Assembly (NCBI GenBank): GCA_019136395.1
Contig: JAGVUH010000272.1
Location: 1 to 9,271, forward strand
Source of the DNA: Gammaproteobacteria bacterium
GTDB taxonomy: Bacteria > Pseudomonadota > Gammaproteobacteria > Chromatiales > Chromatiaceae
DNA: 9,271 nucleotides
Direction: 5' to 3'
Below the pieces are notes generated by a model. The model was given only the letters and a program-made list of their open reading frames with translations, was not told where the DNA came from and did no database searches. Shown piece by piece: positions 5,586-9,271 of this stretch. A program made the translations under genes and the position numbers. The number at the start of each line of letters is the position of its first letter. Within the stretch, counting starts at the first letter, position 1.

Positions 5586-7194
5586 ATGTCTGATACCTTC
5601 GATCCTGGCCGTTGCAGCGCTGCCGCCTATCGCGCCAGGCGCGGCCAGCGATGCCGATCTGCCACCCGGTCCTGGCCAGCGCCTGCGCCAGGCCCGGCTA
5701 CATCGGGGTCTGGAACTACGTCAGGTCGCCCGGGAATTGCGCCTGACCGTGGAACGGGTCCAGGCCATCGAGGAGGATGATTACGCGGCCCTGCCCGATC
5801 CCGTCTTCGTCGTCGGCTACCTCAAGAACTACGCCCGCCTGATGGATCTGAACCCCGAGGCCCTGGTCGCGGCTTATCGGACCCGCCAGGACCGGTCGCC
5901 CGTCGCACACAAGCCCAGGTCCGCGACCTTCCTGGCCCGGGTTAAGTCGTCTCAAGAGGTTGGGGGCGCCAAGCCGGCGGCAACCCCACGGCCAAGTCCA
6001 GACGGGCGTCCCCGGGGCCTCGGCCGGTTCGGTTGGGGCGCCCCCAGCACGGAACCCCCCCGTCCGCGAACCTCCGGCCAGAGGCTGCCTGGCCCTGGAA
6101 ACTCCGGTACGGGAATCGCCAGCCCATATACGCCAAGCCTGGAATCCTCCAGCCTGGCCTCATCCCCGCCCGGGACCGTCCCTGACCAGGAAAGGCAGTG
6201 GCCCGAGGGCCGCCCTGAAGGTCAGACCATGGCCAGGGAATGGGCCGATGACAGGGCACGGGGCAAGGATGAGGCGCGGACCAGGGATAAGGGCTTTACC
6301 AAGGATAAGGATCGAAGTAGGAAAAAGGACCCGACCGAGGATCAGGATCGGATCAGAGATAATAACTCTACCAAGGACAAGGACCGGACCCTTGGCATGG
6401 ACCGGACCCGGCTGCAAGACTTTGCCTGGGTGGCCCTGGCTGCCGCGCTATTCGTGCTTCTGCTGGTCTTGGCCTGGTGGACGCAGCGGCCGGCGGCGAC
6501 GCCGGATTCACTGGCGGGCGGTCAGGAGCCCGTCGCGGAGCACCTGACTCAGCCCCGTTCCCCCGGGGCGGAGGAACCGTCACGGGATCTGCCGGTGGCC
6601 AAGCGGTCGGTGGTGGCCCCGGGGGGGGAGGCCCTTACCCCTTCCCCGTCCGCCGGGAGCCCGGATGAGATCGATGCTGGGATTCAGGCTGAGATCGAGG
6701 CCGAGGCGGGGGGCGAACCTGATGCCGAGGCGGAATTGGTCCCGGAGCCGGTGGAGGAGGAAGCCGCAAATGCTGGCGGGTTCACGCCGGCTAACTCCGC
6801 TACCCCCCGGGTCCCGGGGGCCGACGGACCCGTCACGACCACTTCGACCAGCCCCCCCGAGGCCGACGTGGCTCAGGTGGAGGACCGGCTGGAGGTGGTC
6901 ATCCGCTTCACCGGTCCCACCTCCGTGGACATTCGCGACAGCACCATGAACTATGCCCTGGTGGGGGAAATGGATAAGGGCGACCAGTACCTCCTGGGAG
7001 GCAAGCCGCCCTACTCCCTGATCCTGGGCAATGCCGCCGCCGTGGAGATCCTGGTGGGCGGCAAGCCCTTTGACTTCCAGTCCGTGGTGCGGGGCAATGT
7101 TGCCCGTTTCATCCTGAACCCGGCCCCTGCCTCGACTTCGGCCCCCGCCACTCCCGCCATTCCCAACTCTGACCCGCGGCATCCTCGACCCTGA
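5586..7194 (+). CDS. rodZ: Cytoskeletal/cell-shape protein RodZ, with disrupted or unusual start
   Basis: RodZ couples the MreB filament to the elongation machinery across the inner membrane. Domains visible: an Xre/Cro-type HTH domain from about 5674 (GQRLRQARLHRGLELRQVAR, then VGYLKNYARLM); a long Pro/Ser-rich linker; a charged 12-residue tandem repeat (6262-6405); one membrane helix at 6421-6480 (FAWVALAAALFVLLLVLAWW); an acidic Pro/Glu-rich periplasmic linker; and the C-terminal DUF4115 domain (about 6886-7120, ending GKPFDFQSVVRGNVARFILN). At roughly 530 residues it is far longer than E. coli RodZ (337) because of the linkers. The ATG at 5586 has a GAGAG site 5 nt upstream but is one base out of frame with the HTH; the HTH frame is open back to 5578 and offers only CTG (5590, 5605) before TTG at 5737, which would delete half the HTH. 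Either one extra base lies between 5587 and about 5640 or a CTG start is used. It lies 9 nt after pilW and 6 nt before hisS. Confidence 0.85.
6262..6405 (+). repeat. Four 36-bp tandem repeats in the RodZ juxtamembrane linker
   Basis: Units start at 6262, 6298, 6334 and 6370 and encode GKDEARTRDKGF, TKDKDRSRKKDP, TEDQDRIRDNNS and TKDKDRTLGMDR. The period is exactly 12 codons, with the conserved core ACCAAGGAxAAGGAxCG at the start of units 2-4; unit 1 is more diverged. The local DNA is richer in A than its surroundings. The array ends five residues before the membrane helix. Confidence 0.8.
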
Positions 7195-7200
7195 ATTCCC

Positions 7201-8490
7201 ATGGCTAAGAACATCCAGGCCATCCGTGGCATGCATGACCTGCTGCCCGACCAGATCGGCCTCTGGCAGCGGCTGGAGGACGGCGCCCGGCGCGTCCTCG
7301 AGTCCTACGGTTACCAAGAGATCCGCACCCCCCTGGTGGAGGTGACGGAGCTCTTCAAACGCTCCATCGGCGAGGTCACGGACATCGTCGAAAAGGAGAT
7401 GTACAGCTTTCCGGATCGCAATGGCGATAGCCTCAGCCTGCGACCCGAAGGCACGGCGAGCTGCGTGCGGGCCGCCATCGAGCATGGTCTCCTCGACCAA
7501 CCCCGTCGTCTCTGGTACCGGGGGCCCATGTATCGCCACGAGCGGCCGCAGAAGGGCCGTTACCGGCAGTTTCACCAGATCGGCGTCGAGGTCTTCGGCC
7601 TGGAGGGGCCGGACATCGATCAGGAGGTCCTGTTCCTCACCGCGCGACTCTGGCGGACCCTGGGTCTGACCGGCCTGCGCCTGGAGGTCAACAGCCTGGG
7701 CGAGACCGAGGAGCGGGCCGCCTACCGTACCGAACTGGTCGCCTACCTGGAGGCCCATCACTGCCATCTGGACGAGGACAGCCGCCGGCGTCTGCTGACC
7801 AATCCCTTGCGGGTGCTGGACTCCAAGAACCCGGAGCTGCGGGAGGTCATCGCCGGGGCCCCGATCCTCCTTGATCATCTGGGGGAGGCCTCGCGACAGC
7901 ATTTTGCCTCCTTCTGTGCCGGGCTCGATGCCGCCGGCATCCCCTATGCAGTCAATCCCCGCCTGGTACGGGGACTGGACTATTACAACCGTACCGTCTT
8001 CGAGTGGATCACCGACGAACTGGGGGCCCAGGGCACGGTCTGCGCTGGCGGGCGGTACGATGGCCTGGTCGCCCAGCTCGGCGGCCGGCCGACCCCGGCG
8101 GTCGGTTTCGCCATGGGGCTGGAGCGTCTGGTGGCCCTGCTCGGGCATGCCGCGGCCAGCGACCCCGCCGTGCCCCCGGCGCTGGATGCCTATCTGGTCG
8201 CCGTCGGCGACGCGGCGCAGTCCGCCGCCCCGGCCCTGGCGGAGCGGCTGCGCGACCTGACCCCGGACCTGCGGTTGCAGTGTCACTGCGGGGGTGGCAG
8301 CTTCAAGAGTCAGTTCAAGAAGGCGGATCGCAGTGGCGCCCGCTTTGCCCTGGTCCTCGGTGAGGGGGAGCTGGCCCGCGAGGTCCTGGGGGTCAAACCC
8401 CTGCGCGGGGAGGGCGAGCAGCGCGACCTGCCAATAGCCGAGCTGGGTCCTTATCTGCTGGCCGCGCGCGCGACGCCACCCCAGGCGTGA
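7201..8490 (+). CDS. hisS: Histidine-tRNA ligase
   Basis: A 429-residue class II aminoacyl-tRNA synthetase that charges tRNA-His in the cytoplasm. Motif 2 is [20 protein letters not shown] (106-125). The HisRS-specific HisA signature [15 protein letters not shown] carries the catalytic arginine R257, the counterpart of E. coli R259. HisB is CAGGRYDGL (281-289), and motif 3 is [10 protein letters not shown] (301-310). The C-terminal anticodon-binding domain spans about 330-429, with [13 protein letters not shown] matching the family's GGGNFKKQFARAD. Length is typical (E. coli 424). The ATG at 7201 gives the standard N-terminus ([12 protein letters not shown]) but has no clear ribosome site, so translation is probably coupled to rodZ, whose stop lies 6 nt upstream. 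In many gammaproteobacteria ispG precedes hisS; it is absent here. Confidence 0.97.
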   Translation: MAKNIQAIRGMHDLLPDQIGLWQRLEDGARRVLESYGYQEIRTPLVEVTELFKRSIGEVTDIVEKEMYSFPDRNGDSLSLRPEGTASCVRAAIEHGLLDQPRRLWYRGPMYRHERPQKGRYRQFHQIGVEVFGLEGPDIDQEVLFLTARLWRTLGLTGLRLEVNSLGETEERAAYRTELVAYLEAHHCHLDEDSRRRLLTNPLRVLDSKNPELREVIAGAPILLDHLGEASRQHFASFCAGLDAAGIPYAVNPRLVRGLDYYNRTVFEWITDELGAQGTVCAGGRYDGLVAQLGGRPTPAVGFAMGLERLVALLGHAAASDPAVPPALDAYLVAVGDAAQSAAPALAERLRDLTPDLRLQCHCGGGSFKSQFKKADRSGARFALVLGEGELAREVLGVKPLRGEGEQRDLPIAELGPYLLAARATPPQA

Positions 8491-8497
8491 AAGAACC

Positions 8498-8523
8498 CCG
8501 GGCCTTCATCGGTCAGGGCCCGG
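8498..8523 (+). terminator. Possible terminator hairpin after hisS
   Basis: CCGGGCC (8498-8504) pairs with GGCCCGG (8517-8523) around a 12-nt loop, starting 8 nt after the hisS stop. The position suits a terminator, but no T-tract follows, so if it works it may be an mRNA 3'-end stabiliser rather than an intrinsic terminator. Confidence 0.35.
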
Positions 8524-8555
8524 TGAGATCTCTGACTGGGTTTTCGGCCACGACC

Positions 8556-8608
8556 AGGCTGCGGCCAGGCTGCACAGGTCCCTAGGCTCTGTAAGTGGCG
8601 TGCAGCCT
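8556..8608. repeat. Direct and inverted copies of AGGCTGC before yfgM
   Basis: AGGCTGC occurs at 8556-8562 and again at 8567-8573 (within CCAGGCTGC, period 11 nt), and its inverse GCAGCCT lies at 8602-8608. The second and third copies are part of a perfect 9-bp inverted repeat, AGGCTGCAC (8567-8575) and GTGCAGCCT (8600-8608), separated by 24 nt. The remainder of the 196-nt gap between hisS and yfgM holds the hairpin after hisS and two further palindromes but no gene that I can support. Confidence 0.55.
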
Positions 8609-8620
8609 CGCAGATATAGC

Positions 8621-8637
8621 GCCCGGCCGGGCCTTTT
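8621..8637 (+). terminator. GC palindrome followed by TTTT
   Basis: GCCCGGCCGGGC (8621-8632) is a perfect palindrome followed after one base by TTTT (8634-8637). As a hairpin it would have only a 4-bp stem and a 4-nt loop, so terminator function is doubtful; a protein-binding dyad is equally possible. Confidence 0.2.
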
Positions 8638-8649
8638 CATATTAAGCTT

Positions 8650-8663
8650 ATGCAGTGCTGCAT
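8650..8663. promoter_or_regulatory. Palindrome ATGCAG-TG-CTGCAT upstream of yfgM
   Basis: Perfect 6-bp arms around a 2-nt centre, in the AT-richer stretch just before yfgM, where its promoter should lie. CATTAT (8661-8666) is a poor -10 candidate overlapping it, with no good -35. The site could be an operator, but nothing identifies a regulator. Confidence 0.35.
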
Positions 8664-8686
8664 TATTCACTTTCAGGGTGAACGGA

Positions 8687-9271
8687 TTGAACGTCTACGA
8701 AACCGACGAAGAAAAAGTCGAAGCCATCAAGGGCTGGTGGAAGGAAAACGGCCTCTCGGTCGCGGGCGGCCTGGCGATTGGCCTGGCGGCGGTGTTTGGC
8801 TGGCGGGCCTGGGTGGACTATCAGGAGACCCAGGCTCAGCAGGCCTCCGCGGCCTTTGAACAACTGGTGGCCACCGTGCAGACCGGCAATGCCGATGCCG
8901 CCCGCACCCAAGCTCGCCTGTTACTGGAAAAGCATGGCGATAGCGCCTATGCAGCCCTGACCCAGCTCATGCTGGCCAAAGTCGAAATCGCGGCCCAACA
9001 GCCGCAGGCCGCCCGTCAGGCCCTGGAGCAGGCCATGGCCAAGGCCCCGGAGCCGGGGTTGGCCAAGGTGGCCGCCCTGCGCCTGGCACGCCTGCTGATC
9101 GCCCAGGGTGAGCGGGAGGCCGCCCAAGCCCTCATCGCCCGCGAGGACCAGGGCGGACCCTTCGCCGCCGACTTCGCCGCCCTGCGCGGGGATCTGGCCC
9201 TGGCGGGGGGGCGCGTCGCCGAGGCCCGCGCGGACTACGAACGGGCCATCGCCCAGGGCGCCGCCAACACC
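8687..9271 (+). CDS. yfgM: YfgM-like membrane-anchored TPR protein (SecYEG-associated), partial
   Basis: 195 codons open to the window edge; E. coli YfgM has about 206, so only a short C-terminal piece is missing. YfgM is an inner-membrane protein with a periplasmic TPR domain that works with PpiD at SecYEG and passes clients to periplasmic chaperones. The N-terminus MNVYETDEEKVEAIKGWWKE matches the family (MEIYENENDQVEAVKRFF in E. coli). A single membrane helix covers about 22-41 (GLSVAGGLAIGLAAVFGWRA), followed by Ala-rich helical repeats (SAAFEQLV, YAALTQLMLAKVEI, AALRLARLLIAQGEREAA, FAALRGDLALAGGRVAEARA). The start is TTG at 8687, with AGGGTG six bases upstream; an in-frame GTG at 8678 is possible but has no ribosome site at proper spacing. 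The neighbour hisS is the standard one, and bamB would be expected next. The 196-nt gap suggests separate transcription from hisS. Confidence 0.9.
   Translation, partial: MNVYETDEEKVEAIKGWWKENGLSVAGGLAIGLAAVFGWRAWVDYQETQAQQASAAFEQLVATVQTGNADAARTQARLLLEKHGDSAYAALTQLMLAKVEIAAQQPQAARQALEQAMAKAPEPGLAKVAALRLARLLIAQGEREAAQALIAREDQGGPFAADFAALRGDLALAGGRVAEARADYERAIAQGAANT

Noticed and set aside
5960..6547. Alternative plus-strand frame within rodZ with PPVRE/ETPVRES-like repeats
   Set aside because: The repeats come from low-complexity linker DNA. The neighbouring frame alone joins the HTH domain, membrane helix and DUF4115.
6580..8286. Open frame of 568 codons on the minus strand opposite rodZ and hisS
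   Set aside because: It is a mirror of the strongly GC3-biased hisS and rodZ coding strands, which have clear family motifs. Its translation is Gly/Gln/Arg-rich without recognisable domains.
8496..8640. Possible 4.5S (SRP) RNA or other known small RNA
   Set aside because: The GGTCAGG-like start resembles part of the SRP RNA only superficially; the conserved GGAAGG/AGCAGCC tetraloop domain is absent. No tRNA-like cloverleaf was found either.
1..9271. Mobile element, CRISPR array, defence or toxin-antitoxin system
   Set aside because: No transposase, integrase, terminal inverted repeats with target duplications, spaced identical repeats or known defence domain was seen. The genes are housekeeping or ordinary metabolic ones.

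Overview
The window is GC-rich DNA from a gammaproteobacterium. The evidence is the gene order rlmN-pilW(pilF)-rodZ-hisS-yfgM, a hallmark gammaproteobacterial cluster, together with E. coli-type motifs in RlmN, HisRS and YfgM. The strong bias to G/C at third codon positions, and a non-core left flank holding a phosphohexomutase and a DHH phosphoesterase, would fit a purple sulfur bacterium or relative (Chromatiales). That placement is inference; no marker in the window proves it.

Layout. Positions 1-508 (minus strand) hold the 5' part of an unrecognised Pro/Ala-rich protein with a coiled-coil-like charged segment and a Pro-x-Met tripeptide repeat. It runs off the left edge and seems to carry a one-base frameshift. 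Positions 509-795 are a divergent intergenic region with a candidate promoter on each strand and a strong hairpin in the leader of the rightward gene. Positions 796-2283 (plus) encode a phosphoglucomutase/phosphomannomutase-family enzyme. Positions 2295-3248 (minus) encode a DHH/DHHA1 phosphoesterase that converges on it with an 11-nt gap. Positions 3249-3673 are non-coding and hold a good sigma70-like promoter for the next block.

Positions 3674-8490 (plus) form a compact operon-like block: rlmN, pilW/pilF (4-nt overlap), rodZ (9-nt gap) and hisS (6-nt gap). The ispG gene often found between rodZ and hisS is absent. The rodZ N-terminus needs either a one-base frame correction or a CTG start, and its linker contains a 12-residue tandem repeat next to the membrane helix. 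Positions 8491-8686 are a structured intergenic stretch with several inverted and direct repeats. Positions 8687-9271 are the 5' part of yfgM from a TTG start, cut by the right edge.

How the genes fit together. The right-hand block is housekeeping: RlmN (23S rRNA/tRNA methylation) and HisRS serve translation, PilW/PilF serves type IV pilus secretin assembly, RodZ links MreB to cell-wall elongation, and YfgM works at the SecYEG/periplasmic chaperone interface. The sugar mutase probably feeds cell-surface polysaccharide. The DHH protein probably cleaves small nucleotides or oligonucleotides. No mobile element, CRISPR array, rRNA or tRNA was seen, and I saw no convincing new multi-gene system. 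The most interesting signals are the RodZ repeat, the two frame disruptions, the mutase leader hairpin and the repeat cluster before yfgM.
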